From positions 151,258 through 215,257 of the forward strand of contig VIAD01000001.1 of assembly GCA_006546595.1 (NCBI GenBank): a stretch of DNA of 64,000 bases, in the 5' to 3' direction. Made by a program: the position numbers and the translations under genes. The notes under the pieces were generated by a model that worked only from the letters and a program-made list of their open reading frames with translations, did no database searches and was not told the DNA's origin. The stretch comes from Moraxellaceae bacterium AER2_44_116. GTDB taxonomy: Bacteria; Pseudomonadota; Gammaproteobacteria; Pseudomonadales; Moraxellaceae. Of the stretch, positions 1 to 8,529 are shown piece after piece; within the stretch, counting starts at the first letter, position 1; each line of letters begins with the position of its first letter.

Positions 1-144
1 CCTGAGCGAGTTTATCGGCTTTATCTTTGGCTTCTTTGTCGATTTTAGCCTGAGCAAGTTTATCGGCTTTGTCTTTAGCTTCTTTGTCGATTTTAGCCTG
101 AGCGAGTTTATCGGCTTTATCTTTGGCTTCTTTGTCGATTTTTA
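1..144. repeat. 48-bp tandem repeats inside tolA
   Basis: Three consecutive 48-base units (1-48, 49-96, 97-144) differ at only a few positions. The third diverges in its last bases, and the array continues past the left edge. Each unit encodes 16 residues of the TolA helical domain, so changes in copy number keep the reading frame and only lengthen or shorten the periplasmic helix. Confidence 0.95.
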
Positions 145-713
145 ACGAAGCTTTCTTTTCAGACTCGGGTTTTTTAGGCGTAGGGGGAGTGTCCTGTTCT
201 TTTTTAGGCGGTGTTTTTTCTGTTTTTATGGCTTCTTTTTTGACGAGTTTTTCCGTCTTTTTAGGTTCTTCTGCCTTCTTTGGAATCTCTTTCATTTTTT
301 CAGGAGATTGCTTCTTTAACTCTTTGGTTTCTTTAGTAATTTTTTCTTCAGGTTTTTTTATCGGTTCTACTTTATGTTTGTCTTCTATTGCCTTGTTTTT
401 ATTTGGTTTATCATCTTTAGGTTGTGTTTTTGGTGTGGGTGTTATTATTGGGTCTTTTTCAGGCGTTGGCGCGGAGTTTGAGGCAGGCGCAGATGCAGCA
501 GGAGGTGTATTTTCTGACTCAATGTTTGATGATAACGTAGCCAATGCCGAAGGTGACACTAAAGAGGCTTCTAAGGTGTTAGGAGCAGGAGGAAGTTCTG
601 GCACAAACTGTTGGGAAAAAATAATTAATAGCAACAGTATCCCTAAGTGCATGGTCATCGACAGCACGAAAGGATTTTTTAGATAACGAAGCCAAGCAAA
701 TTTACTGGTCATG
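1..713 (-). CDS. tolA: TolA, N-terminal part (cut by window edge)
   Basis: Inner-membrane protein of the Tol-Pal system that links TolQR to the outer membrane during cell constriction. About 237 codons are visible from the ATG at 713. There is a short cytoplasmic start and one membrane segment (about residues 17-34, VLSMTMHLGILLLLII), then a Pro/Ala/Ser-rich stretch, then a Lys/Glu-rich region. Near the left edge this becomes exact 16-residue repeats (KIDKEAKDKADKLAQA), typical of the helical TolA domain II. The C-terminal Pal/TolB-binding domain lies outside the window. It follows tolR by 24 bases in the tolQRA operon. The identification rests on position, membrane anchor and repeat composition. 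Family-wide sequence conservation in this part is low, but the context makes the call safe. Confidence 0.9.
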
Positions 714-737
714 GAGCACTAAAGAACTATTCATAAA

Positions 738-1181
738 TTATTCATGAAGTGAAGAAGGGGTTTCAGTTAATAAGCCAACACGTAAAATATGAGCCTGCTG
801 TAACGAAGCCATCAGCTTAACCACTTCACCATAAGGTACATTTTTATCGCCATTGAGCAAGACCTGCATCTTGGGTTGGCTCTGCTGTACAGCTTGTAAG
901 GTCTGCGTTAAGTCGGCTAACTTCATCTCTTTATCAGGCTTGTCACCTTGTTTTAACCAATAACTGCCGTTAGCTTTAATACTGATAATCATTGGCTCGG
1001 CACTATCAACACTCATTGAATCACTGGCAATTTCTGGCAGTTCGACTTTAATCCCTTGTGTTAGCATCGGTGCGGTCACCATAAAGATAACCAATAGCAC
1101 CAACATGACATCAATGTAGGGTACGACATTCATTTCGGCTAATAAGTGGCGACGTTTGCGCTCAAAAGGACTGTTTTCCAT
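738..1181 (-). CDS. tolR: TolR, Tol-Pal energy transducer
   Basis: ExbD/TolR family protein of 147 residues, which is the usual length. It has a short cytoplasmic N-terminus and a single membrane helix (about residues 19-40) containing the conserved proton-path aspartate, D24, in PYIDVMLVLLVIF. A periplasmic domain ends in the YGEVVKLMASLQQA segment common to the family. With TolQ it forms the proton-driven motor that energises TolA. Its start codon overlaps the end of tolQ by one base, as expected for translational coupling. Confidence 0.97.
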   Translation of the reverse strand: MENSPFERKRRHLLAEMNVVPYIDVMLVLLVIFMVTAPMLTQGIKVELPEIASDSMSVDSAEPMIISIKANGSYWLKQGDKPDKEMKLADLTQTLQAVQQSQPKMQVLLNGDKNVPYGEVVKLMASLQQAHILRVGLLTETPSSLHE

Positions 1182-1849
1182 TAGCTATGACTTTCACGGT
1201 GAAGAATGCCACTGAGTTCATCGGCAAACATGGTGTAACGATTATTCAGTGTATCGCTGTTAGCCATAAAATGGTTATAAGCTAAGACCGCAGGAATCGC
1301 AGCAAATAAGCCAATGGCAGTGGCAATCAATGCTTCGGCAATACCAGGGGCGACCGTGGCAAGCGTGGCATGTTGCACTTTGGATAAACCAATAAACGAG
1401 GTCATAATGCCCCATACTGTACCAAATAAACCCACATAAGGCGCGGTAGAAGCAATACTGGCCAGCGTCGGTAGTTTGCCTTCTAAGCGAGTCTGTTCTT
1501 GAATAAGGGTAATACGCATGGCTCGTGTCACGCCTTGCATGACAGCTTCGGTACTTAGGCTTTTTTGTCTAAGGCGTATAAATTCTTTGAAGGCATTGTG
1601 AAATAATGCTTCTGCACCTTGTCGATCTTGATTTTGTTGACTTTGTTGATACAACACGCCCAAATCTGCACCCGACCAAAACAGCTCCTCAAAACTTTTT
1701 AATGCGCGATCAGCATGGCGATGCACGGAGCGATATTTCACAATCAACGTCCATGAATAGACAGAAGAGCTGATGAGCGCAAAAATCACCAGTTTCACTG
1801 GGATGCTAGCGTGGGTAATCAAACCTAAAATAGATAACGATTCATTCAT
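1181..1849 (-). CDS. tolQ: TolQ, Tol-Pal proton channel subunit
   Basis: MotA/TolQ/ExbB family inner-membrane protein of 222 residues. It has three membrane segments, at about residues 17-37, 128-155 (STAPYVGLFGTVWGIM, the family signature) and 170-194. It forms the pentameric proton channel around TolR. The start lies inside the last codons of the upstream thioesterase gene (8-base overlap), which supports one ybgC-tolQ-tolR-tolA operon. Confidence 0.97.
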   Translation of the reverse strand: MNESLSILGLITHASIPVKLVIFALISSSVYSWTLIVKYRSVHRHADRALKSFEELFWSGADLGVLYQQSQQNQDRQGAEALFHNAFKEFIRLRQKSLSTEAVMQGVTRAMRITLIQEQTRLEGKLPTLASIASTAPYVGLFGTVWGIMTSFIGLSKVQHATLATVAPGIAEALIATAIGLFAAIPAVLAYNHFMANSDTLNNRYTMFADELSGILHRESHS

Positions 1850-2261
1850 AATGTGATGCTAATAATAAGTCAGTTAAACGAGAGGGTAAGGCGCAAGGTT
1901 TGAGATTTTGCTTGTCCACACAGGCAATATCAATCGTCGCTTCGCATAAAATTAAATCATCGCGGGTCAGCGTTTGCTTAAACTGTAGAGATGCTTTACC
2001 TAATTTGATGATTTGCGCACTGACGCTCAACAAGTCATCCATTTTAGCGGGTTGTTTATAACGAATGTCGGCCTTTCGTACGACAAAAAGGTAATCTTCT
2101 GTTAATAAATAGTGTCCAAAACCGATATCTCGTAAGTATTCGGTACGTGCGCGCTCCATAAACTTCAAATAGTTCACATAGTAAACAATACCTGCCGCGT
2201 CAGTATCTTCAATATAAATTCGTATTGGCAGGGTAAACGTGGGATACATAATAAGGCACAC
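1842..2261 (-). CDS. ybgC: YbgC, Tol-Pal-associated acyl-CoA thioesterase
   Basis: Hot-dog-fold 4-hydroxybenzoyl-CoA thioesterase family protein of 139 residues, which hydrolyses acyl-CoA and is linked to phospholipid metabolism near the Tol complex. The catalytic motif EDTDAAGIVYYVNYLKFMERARTE is intact, with the active aspartate at residue 21. The first ATG gives MCLIM; the internal ATG at 2249 (MYPTFTLPIR) fits the family length better and may be the true start. It is the first gene of the tol operon, 14 bases after ruvB. Confidence 0.95.
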   Translation of the reverse strand: MCLIMYPTFTLPIRIYIEDTDAAGIVYYVNYLKFMERARTEYLRDIGFGHYLLTEDYLFVVRKADIRYKQPAKMDDLLSVSAQIIKLGKASLQFKQTLTRDDLILCEATIDIACVDKQNLKPCALPSRLTDLLLASHYE

Positions 2262-2275
2262 TCTTATCCGTTGGC

Positions 2276-3301
2276 TTACAAGTTAAGCTGAGTTTTTAAT
2301 GCGTCAGGCATGTTTAAGCCAAAGCGTAAATAAGCATGAGGCGTGGCAACCCGTCCTCGCGCCGTTCTCATCACCATATCTTGCTGAATTAAATACGGTT
2401 CGACAACATCTTCCAATGTGCCAGAGTCTTCCGCAATGGCAGCCGCTAAGGCTTCGACACCCGCGGGGCCGCCGTTAAATTTTTCCATCAACGCCAATAA
2501 ATAACGGCGATCCAAACCGTCAAAGCCATGCGTATCCACATCAAGCATATTTAATGCTGCAACGGCGATATCTGTTGTGACCGTGCCATTCCCTTTTACT
2601 TCCGCGTAATCACGAACACGGCGTAATAAACGGTTGGCAATTCGCGGTGTACCACGGGCGCGACGGGCAATTTCCATTGCGGCTTCGTTATCCATTGGCA
2701 CATTTAATAAGCGTGCTGAGCGATTAACAATCGTCCCTAAGTCGGCAACGTTATAAAACTCTAAACGTTGGACAATACCAAAACGGTCGCGCAACGGTGA
2801 GGTGAGCAAACCTGCTCGTGTGGTGGCGGCGACTAAGGTAAACGGCGGAAGGTCTAGTTTAATGGAACGTGCACCAGGCCCTTCACCAATCACAATATCT
2901 AATTGGTAGTCTTCCATCGCAGGATAGAGAATTTCTTCAATCACGGGTGAAAGACGATGAATTTCGTCAATAAATAAGACATCACCTTCATCAAGATTGG
3001 TCAGTAGCGCGGCTAAATCCCCCGCTTTTTCTAAAACAGGGCCGCTAGTGGACTTGATTTCACAACCCATTTCACGGGCAATAATATTCGCCAGTGTGGT
3101 TTTTCCTAAACCCGGTGGGCCAAAAATAAGCGTATGGTCGAGAGCTTCGCCGCGTGTTTTGGCGGCATGGATAAAAATTTCCATTTGCTCACGTACTTTT
3201 GGTTGACCAATGTAGTCGTCTAAACTGGTTGGGCGAATAGCGCGGTCAACGACTTCTTCTTGGCGCGTGCCGTGCGCGGTAATCATGCGTTCATGAGACA
3301 T
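2276..3301 (-). CDS. ruvB: RuvB, Holliday junction branch migration ATPase
   Basis: AAA+ motor of the RuvAB branch-migration complex, 341 residues and full length. It shows Walker A GPPGLGKTT (61-69), Walker B DEIH (112-115), the sensor/arginine-finger region around TSPLRDRFG, and the C-terminal winged-helix domain (TPHAYLRFGL near the end). It lies downstream of ruvA on the same strand and upstream of the tol genes, a common gammaproteobacterial order. Confidence 0.98.
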   Translation of the reverse strand: MSHERMITAHGTRQEEVVDRAIRPTSLDDYIGQPKVREQMEIFIHAAKTRGEALDHTLIFGPPGLGKTTLANIIAREMGCEIKSTSGPVLEKAGDLAALLTNLDEGDVLFIDEIHRLSPVIEEILYPAMEDYQLDIVIGEGPGARSIKLDLPPFTLVAATTRAGLLTSPLRDRFGIVQRLEFYNVADLGTIVNRSARLLNVPMDNEAAMEIARRARGTPRIANRLLRRVRDYAEVKGNGTVTTDIAVAALNMLDVDTHGFDGLDRRYLLALMEKFNGGPAGVEALAAAIAEDSGTLEDVVEPYLIQQDMVMRTARGRVATPHAYLRFGLNMPDALKTQLNL

Positions 3302-3348
3302 AGTAATGATATCGGTCTAGCAAATAATAAATAATTTAAGATGTACCT

Positions 3349-3374
3349 GTAGGGGCAAAAAATCTTTCGCCCTA
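3349..3374. repeat. Degenerate GTAGGGGC-type inverted repeat
   Basis: A short imperfect palindrome between ruvA and ruvB (TGTAGGGGC...TCGCCCTA). It resembles the better copies at 27578-27637 and 44826-44851 and is probably a decayed member of that dispersed family. It could form a hairpin in the ruvAB transcript. Confidence 0.5.
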
Positions 3375-3383
3375 ATGTATGAC

Positions 3384-3980
3384 CTACTTTACCATTGACT
3401 TGAGTGCGGCACGTATTAAGTTTGCAGTGTCTTCATGCTGATTTTTTACCAACGCGACAGCTTGTTGCGCTTCCAATGGTTTATAACCCAACCCCATCAG
3501 TGCTTGTTCGGCTTCGGCGACAGCTGATAGTTGTGTCGTTAAGCTTAAACGCTCTGTAGTAGTGGCACTGTGCGGCATCAATTCTTTAATACGGTCACGC
3601 AACTCAATCACCAAACGCTCGGCTGTTTTTTTGCCCACACCCGGAATTTTAGTCAGAGTTATTACGTCATCGCGCTCAATACAACGTAAGAACGCGTTGG
3701 CCTCCATACCTGATAATAGGCTCAAGGCGAGTTTTGGCCCGACACCGCTGACTTTCAGCAGTAAACGAAATAGGGCGCGCTCTTCATGATCACTAAAACC
3801 GTAAAGGAGGTTAGCATCTTCCCGAATGACTTGATGAATCCACAGCGTTGCTTCTTTACCTAGCGTGACTTGGCAAAATGTGGGCAGTGGCGTTTCCACT
3901 TCATAGCCGACACCTTGAATATCAATAATAATGTGGGGAGCTGATTTTTCGACAATAATTCCGTGCAGACGGCCAATCAT
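3384..3980 (-). CDS. ruvA: RuvA, Holliday junction DNA-binding subunit
   Basis: RuvA binds the four-way junction and loads RuvB. The protein is 198 residues and full length. It has an N-terminal OB-fold (MIGRLHGIIVEKS...), two helix-hairpin-helix motifs (KVSGVGPKLALSLL about 73-86 and KIPGVGKKTAERLV about 109-122), and a C-terminal RuvB-contacting domain beginning near residue 150 (AEAEQALMGLGYKPLEAQQAV). ruvC, often just upstream, is absent; the next elements upstream are tRNA genes. Confidence 0.98.
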   Translation of the reverse strand: MIGRLHGIIVEKSAPHIIIDIQGVGYEVETPLPTFCQVTLGKEATLWIHQVIREDANLLYGFSDHEERALFRLLLKVSGVGPKLALSLLSGMEANAFLRCIERDDVITLTKIPGVGKKTAERLVIELRDRIKELMPHSATTTERLSLTTQLSAVAEAEQALMGLGYKPLEAQQAVALVKNQHEDTANLIRAALKSMVK

Positions 3981-4106
3981 AGTGAGTCCTAAAAAGTGTG
4001 TCAGTTATAGTTATGATGAATAGTAATGTAAAAGAAATTTTTTAAGTGCGGAGTTTGTTCGATTTTATGTTGTTGGGTGGCATTTTGGAGTTTACTTCGA
4101 AAATAC

Positions 4107-4127
4107 ATATTGAATAAAATTCAATAT
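4107..4127. other. Perfect 9-bp hairpin upstream of ruvA
   Basis: ATATTGAAT-AAA-ATTCAATAT forms a perfect AT-rich inverted repeat between ruvA and the tRNA terminator. It could be an operator or merely a helical extrusion site. No function is assigned. Confidence 0.4.
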
Positions 4128-4133
4128 CCAAAC

Positions 4134-4168
4134 AAAAAAGCCCGCAACCGTTAGAGTTGAGGGCTTTT
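4134..4168 (-). terminator. Intrinsic terminator of the tRNA operon
   Basis: On the minus strand an AGCCCTCAAC / GTTGCGGGCT stem is followed by a run of T. It lies about 35 bases after tRNA-Asp, separated from it by another hairpin (CTATCTTAG...CTAAGATAG, 4173-4195). Confidence 0.85.
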
Positions 4169-4200
4169 CTGACTATCTTAGACTTGCTAAGATAGGAATG

Positions 4201-4277
4201 TGGCGCAGCGGACGGGACTCGAACCCGCGACCCCCGGCGTGACAGGCCGGTATTCTAACCGACTGAACTACCGCTGC
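4201..4277 (-). tRNA. tRNA-Asp (anticodon GTC)
   Basis: A 77-nt cloverleaf read on the minus strand with acceptor pairs GCAGCGG / CCGCTGC, discriminator G and encoded CCA (4201-4203). The D arm carries AGTTCAGTCGGTTAGAAT. The anticodon loop is CTGTCAC between CCGGC and GCCGG. The T arm has GGGTTCGAGTCCC. It is co-transcribed with tRNA-Val, 16 bases upstream. Confidence 0.98.
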
Positions 4278-4293
4278 GCGGTAACTTACGACA

Positions 4294-4369
4294 TGGTGGG
4301 TGTTGAGGGGTTCGAACCCCCGACCCTCGCCTTGTAAGGGCGATGCTCTACCAACTGAGCTAAACACCC
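4294..4369 (-). tRNA. tRNA-Val (anticodon TAC)
   Basis: A 76-nt cloverleaf on the minus strand with GGGTGTT / AACACCC acceptor pairs and encoded CCA (4294-4296). The D arm is AGCTCAGTTGGTAGAGC. The anticodon loop is CTTACAA on a TCGCC/GGCGA stem. The T loop is GGGGTTCGAACCCC. It is the first gene of a two-tRNA transcript (Val-Asp). Confidence 0.98.
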
Positions 4370-4390
4370 ATGTCGTTCGGTATGGCGTGC

Positions 4391-4418
4391 ATTATAGGGA
4401 GTTATTTTTGCTTGTCAA
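4391..4418 (-). promoter_or_regulatory. Consensus sigma-70 promoter for the tRNA operon
   Basis: On the minus strand a perfect TTGACA (4413-4418) and a perfect TATAAT (4391-4396) are separated by 16 bases. A GC-rich discriminator (GCACGCC) follows, as is common at stringently controlled stable-RNA promoters. The tRNA-Val 5' end is about 20 bases downstream. Confidence 0.88.
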
Positions 4419-4520
4419 AACTTTTTTGACAATTTTGTTTCGGTTGCCTAAAAAAAAGTCAAAAGAAACAAAGGACTTCATTAGTTGTCTAATATTTGCC
4501 CATAATGCCCAATGATTAGT

Positions 4521-5069
4521 CTATTTGCTTAATTGAGGAATCGCTAACCCCTTCAATGTCCAATTAATCAAACCATTACGCTCGAAAGTAAAGGTAAACG
4601 CTAAATCTGGCTGATCTGCTTTGGCAAGCGTCACCACGAAATGATTAAAGTCCTGATAGAATTTATGACTGATAACATCTGTTCTATCTAAGGCTAAGGG
4701 TTGCTCGGACTGATTCGGCGTGCTTTTATCATTGGTATCTAGGGCTTTAGGCATATTAGCCTGTAGCATAATGGCCATGTTTTCGGGGGTGACGATAATA
4801 TCGATCATCGGATTAACAAAAGCCGAAGCAAACATGGTTGCAAACGCATTCATGCCACTGTCGGTTTTGTTTTTTAAAAGTGCCTTACTCATCTCGCTAT
4901 TCATTGACAGCTTTAAGCTTTGTTTCACCGCAGGATAATCAATCAGTTGATTTAATACGGCTGCATCGTTGGCTTGTGCGGCTTGCTGCATATTATGCAA
5001 GGTAATATAAGGCGTGGCATAAAAACCACCGCCAATAAGAGCTAAAACTAACGCAACTATCTTTTTCAT
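4521..5069 (-). CDS. DUF2939 family membrane-anchored protein
   Basis: A 182-residue protein with an N-terminal hydrophobic segment (KKIVALVLALIGGGFYATPYITLHNMQQAAQ) followed by a soluble, probably periplasmic domain. The pattern of a membrane anchor, then SPY/TPY-type aromatic start, then LIDYPAVKQSLK matches the DUF2939 family of unknown function. It lies 3 bases after the PEP synthase regulator gene on the same strand and may be co-transcribed with it. No catalytic motif is visible. Confidence 0.75.
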   Translation of the reverse strand: MKKIVALVLALIGGGFYATPYITLHNMQQAAQANDAAVLNQLIDYPAVKQSLKLSMNSEMSKALLKNKTDSGMNAFATMFASAFVNPMIDIIVTPENMAIMLQANMPKALDTNDKSTPNQSEQPLALDRTDVISHKFYQDFNHFVVTLAKADQPDLAFTFTFERNGLINWTLKGLAIPQLSK

Positions 5070-5072
5070 GAA

Positions 5073-5885
5073 TTAGTTAATCCGTCGTTGTAAGCCAGTT
5101 TCTTGAATAATGCGGGTGGCAATTTCTTCCACCGACATTTCCGAGATATTTAAAAAGGGTACGCCTTCTTTAATATAGATGCCTTCAATGGCGCGAATTT
5201 CTTGTTGGCATTGTTGTGGGCTGGCATAACGGCTATTGGCTTTACGTTCATTACGAATAGCAATTAAACGGTCAGCATCAATCATCAAACCAAAGAGTTT
5301 ATTTTTGTGTTCTTTTAACGACTTAGGCAAATGTTCGCCATCTAAATCATCTTCGGTTAAAGGATAGTTTGCTGCACGAATACCAAATTGCATCGCCAAA
5401 TAAATACAAGTAGGTGTTTTGCCTGAACGCGAGACTCCGATTAAAATAATATCGGCGGAGTCATACTGACGGGTACGCGCACCATCATCGTTATCAAGGG
5501 CAAAATGAACGGCATCAATACGGGTTTTATAGGCAAGGGTATCAACGGTATGTTTCCCGACAGTGTTATTGGGTTTTACGCCCAATTCTTCTTCTAATTT
5601 ACCGACAAAGGTTTCAAAAACATCAAACATACAGCCATTAGCATTAGCAATAATTTTACGGACATTTTTATCAACAATGGTGTCGATAATAATCGGTTTA
5701 ACGCCATCTTCAGCGGCGACTGCGTTGATTTTTCTGACCGCATCATGAGCGCGTTCAGGGCTGTCAATGTAGGGCAGGGTGAATTGGTCAAATTTCAAGC
5801 TGCCAAATTGTGCCAATAAACTGTGACCCAGTGTCTCAGCGGTAATGCCTGTACCATCAGAAATAAAAAATACGCTACGATTCAT
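5073..5885 (-). CDS. ppsR: PEP synthase regulatory protein (kinase/pyrophosphorylase)
   Basis: DUF299-family bifunctional enzyme of 270 residues. It inactivates PEP synthase by ADP-dependent threonine phosphorylation and reactivates it by phosphate-dependent dephosphorylation. The N-terminal ISDGTGITAETLGHSLLAQF motif and the P-loop GVSRSGKT (150-157) followed by PTCIYLAMQFG are diagnostic. It is divergent from ppsA, its expected target, across a gap of about 180 bases, so the regulator and enzyme form a functional pair. Confidence 0.95.
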   Translation of the reverse strand: MNRSVFFISDGTGITAETLGHSLLAQFGSLKFDQFTLPYIDSPERAHDAVRKINAVAAEDGVKPIIIDTIVDKNVRKIIANANGCMFDVFETFVGKLEEELGVKPNNTVGKHTVDTLAYKTRIDAVHFALDNDDGARTRQYDSADIILIGVSRSGKTPTCIYLAMQFGIRAANYPLTEDDLDGEHLPKSLKEHKNKLFGLMIDADRLIAIRNERKANSRYASPQQCQQEIRAIEGIYIKEGVPFLNISEMSVEEIATRIIQETGLQRRIN

Positions 5886-6062
5886 GTTTTTACGCCTTTA
5901 TTGTTTGTGCCAAGCGACTAGAGACTTTATATTAGGGCAGTTGCCAACGTCGGCCAGTGTAAATCCGAATATCTGTCTCGTGTTCCATCCACACGGGCAA
6001 TAATACCTGCAAGTGTGCAATCCATGCTTGTAAATTTTAATACTGTAGTAGGGAGCTTTATT

Positions 6063-8438
6063 TTGGAAGCATTAGTCCTGTGGTTTCAACAACTCGGCAA
6101 AAATGATGTTGAAATAGTCGGTGGTAAAAATGCCTCTTTAGGTGAAATGATTAGCAATTTATCCAGTATGGGCGTGTCTGTCCCGGGTGGATTTGCCACA
6201 ACCGCACAAGCGTACCGTGACTTTTTAGAGCAAAGCGGCCTTAATAAACGTATTCATGATGTCTTAGATACTTTAAATGTCGATGATGTCGTCCGTCTAG
6301 CAGAAGTGGGTAAGCAAATCCGTGAGTGGATTGTCGAAACGCCATTGCAACCTGCCTTAGAACAAGCGATTCGTGATAATTTTGCCCAGTTAGCCAACGG
6401 CAATGAGCATATTTCTGTGGCGGTACGTTCTTCGGCAACTGCAGAGGATTTACCTGATGCCTCGTTTGCGGGTCAACAAGAAACGTTCTTAAATATTCGT
6501 GGTGTTGATAACGTTTTAACGGCAGTAAAAGAAGTATTTGCCTCGTTATTTAATGACCGTGCGATTGCTTACCGTGTTCATCAAGGTTACGAGCATAAAG
6601 GCGTCGCGTTGTCCGCTGGTATTCAACGCATGGTGCGTTCAGAAACAGGCGCGGCAGGGGTGTTGTTCACCTTAGATACGGAGTCTGGATTCCGTGATGT
6701 TGTCTTTATCACCAGTTCCTATGGTTTGGGTGAAATGGTGGTGCAGGGTGCGGTTAATCCTGATGAGTTTTATGTGCATAAACATACCTTAGAAGCCAAA
6801 CGTCCTGCGATTTTGCGCCGTAACTTAGGCAGCAAAGCGCAAAAAATGATTTATGGCGAAACAGGCGTGACGGGTAAATCAACTGTTGTGGTTGATGTTG
6901 ACAAGCCTGAGCGTTTGAAGTTTTCTATTAGTGATGCCGAAATCACGTCTTTGTCTGAACAAGCATTAATCATCGAAAAACATTATGGTTCACCGATGGA
7001 TATTGAGTGGGCAAAAGATGGTGATGATGGCCAGTTGTATATTGTGCAAGCGCGTCCAGAGACGGTAAAAAGTCGTCAAAATGTCGGCACGATGGAGCGT
7101 TATTTGCTCAAGCAAAAAGGCACAGTTGTTTTATGTGAAGGCCGTTCGATTGGTCAACGTATTGGTGCAGGCCGTGTTCGTGTTGTTAATTCCATCCGCG
7201 AAATGGACAAAGTGCAAGACGGCGATGTTTTAGTTTCCGATATGACCGATCCCGATTGGGAACCCGTCATGAAGCGCGCCTCGGCGATTGTCACTAATCG
7301 TGGTGGTCGAACCTGTCATGCGGCGATTATTGCCCGTGAATTAGGCGTACCTGCGATTGTTGGTTGTGGTAACGCCACCGAATTATTGCAAGATGGTATG
7401 GAAGTGACCGTATCCTGTGCTGAAGGTGATACGGGCTTTATTTACGAAGGTATGTTGGACTTTGAAATTCAAAAGAACTCCATTGCTTCGATGCCAAAAT
7501 TACCGTTCAAAATCATGATGAACGTTGGTAATCCCGACCGTGCCTTTGACTTCTCTCAAATTCCGAACCAAGGTATTGGCTTGGCGCGTTTAGAATTTAT
7601 TATCAATCGTATGATTGGTGTGCATCCTAAAGCCTTGTTGAACTACGATACTTTACCGCGTGATATTCGTAATGCGGTAACGACTCGCGCCGCAGGTTAT
7701 GCTTCGCCCGTTGATTTTTATGTGGAAAAATTGGTTGAAGGTATTGCTACCTTAGCAGCAGCTTTCCATCCGCAACGTGTCATTGTGCGGATGTCCGATT
7801 TTAAATCGAACGAATATGCCAATTTAATTGGTGGCAAGTTGTATGAGCCAACCGAAGAAAATCCAATGTTGGGTTTCCGTGGTGCTTCACGTTATATCTC
7901 TGATAACTTCCGTGATTGTTTTGACCTTGAATGTCGTGCGCTGAAAAAAGTGCGTGACGAGATGGGTTTGACCAATGTCGAAATCATGATTCCGTTTGTT
8001 CGCACCACAGGTGAAGCACAACGCGTGATTGAATTGTTGGCGGAGAAGGGTTTGCGTCGCGGTGAAAATGGCTTAAAAGTCATTATGATGTGTGAATTAC
8101 CGACTAACGCCTTGTTAGCCGAAGATTTCTTACAGCATTTTGATGGCTTCTCCATTGGTTCTAACGATTTAACCCAGTTAACACTCGGTTTAGACCGTGA
8201 CTCAGGCATTGTTTCGCACTTGTTTGATGAGCGTGATCCTGCGGTGAAGTTCTTGTTGTCGCGTGCTATTCAAGCGTGTAAAAAAGCAGGTAAGTATGTC
8301 GGTATCTGCGGTCAAGGCCCTAGCGACCACCCAGACCTTGCCAAATGGTTGATGGATGAAGGCATTGATTCGGTGTCGTTGAATCCTGATTCTGTGTTAC
8401 AGACTTGGTTCTTCTTGGCGGAAAATCACGGTAAGTAA
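6063..8438 (+). CDS. ppsA: Phosphoenolpyruvate synthase
   Basis: Converts pyruvate, ATP and water to PEP, AMP and phosphate in gluconeogenesis. Domain order is an N-terminal ATP-grasp domain (FQQLGKNDVEIVGGKNASLGEM at the start), a swivelling phosphohistidine domain with the catalytic histidine in GGRTCHAAIIARELGVPA (H419 from the TTG start), and a C-terminal PEP-binding barrel (GSNDLTQLTLGLDRDSG, GICGQGPSDHPDL). An in-frame ATG at 6015 exists. The homologous N-terminus begins at the TTG at 6063, with AGGGAG about nine bases upstream, so I place the start there (791 residues, usual length). It is controlled post-translationally by the divergent ppsR product. Confidence 0.95.
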   Translation: MEALVLWFQQLGKNDVEIVGGKNASLGEMISNLSSMGVSVPGGFATTAQAYRDFLEQSGLNKRIHDVLDTLNVDDVVRLAEVGKQIREWIVETPLQPALEQAIRDNFAQLANGNEHISVAVRSSATAEDLPDASFAGQQETFLNIRGVDNVLTAVKEVFASLFNDRAIAYRVHQGYEHKGVALSAGIQRMVRSETGAAGVLFTLDTESGFRDVVFITSSYGLGEMVVQGAVNPDEFYVHKHTLEAKRPAILRRNLGSKAQKMIYGETGVTGKSTVVVDVDKPERLKFSISDAEITSLSEQALIIEKHYGSPMDIEWAKDGDDGQLYIVQARPETVKSRQNVGTMERYLLKQKGTVVLCEGRSIGQRIGAGRVRVVNSIREMDKVQDGDVLVSDMTDPDWEPVMKRASAIVTNRGGRTCHAAIIARELGVPAIVGCGNATELLQDGMEVTVSCAEGDTGFIYEGMLDFEIQKNSIASMPKLPFKIMMNVGNPDRAFDFSQIPNQGIGLARLEFIINRMIGVHPKALLNYDTLPRDIRNAVTTRAAGYASPVDFYVEKLVEGIATLAAAFHPQRVIVRMSDFKSNEYANLIGGKLYEPTEENPMLGFRGASRYISDNFRDCFDLECRALKKVRDEMGLTNVEIMIPFVRTTGEAQRVIELLAEKGLRRGENGLKVIMMCELPTNALLAEDFLQHFDGFSIGSNDLTQLTLGLDRDSGIVSHLFDERDPAVKFLLSRAIQACKKAGKYVGICGQGPSDHPDLAKWLMDEGIDSVSLNPDSVLQTWFFLAENHGK

Positions 8439-8466
8439 TTTTTACGGTTGATATATGCTGTTAAAT

Positions 8467-8497
8467 ATTAAGACCTCTTCGGAGGTCTTAATTTTTT
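8467..8497 (+). terminator. Intrinsic terminator after ppsA
   Basis: A perfect 11-bp stem ATTAAGACCTC / GAGGTCTTAAT with a stable TTCG tetraloop, followed by a T-run. It lies about 30 bases after the ppsA stop. Confidence 0.93.
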
Positions 8498-8529
8498 GTG
8501 TCGTTAAAGTCTGATTTTTGGCTGAGATG

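Noticed and set aside
123..686. 187-residue open frame on the plus strand
   Set aside because: It is antisense to tolA, which has the correct operon position, membrane anchor and repeats.
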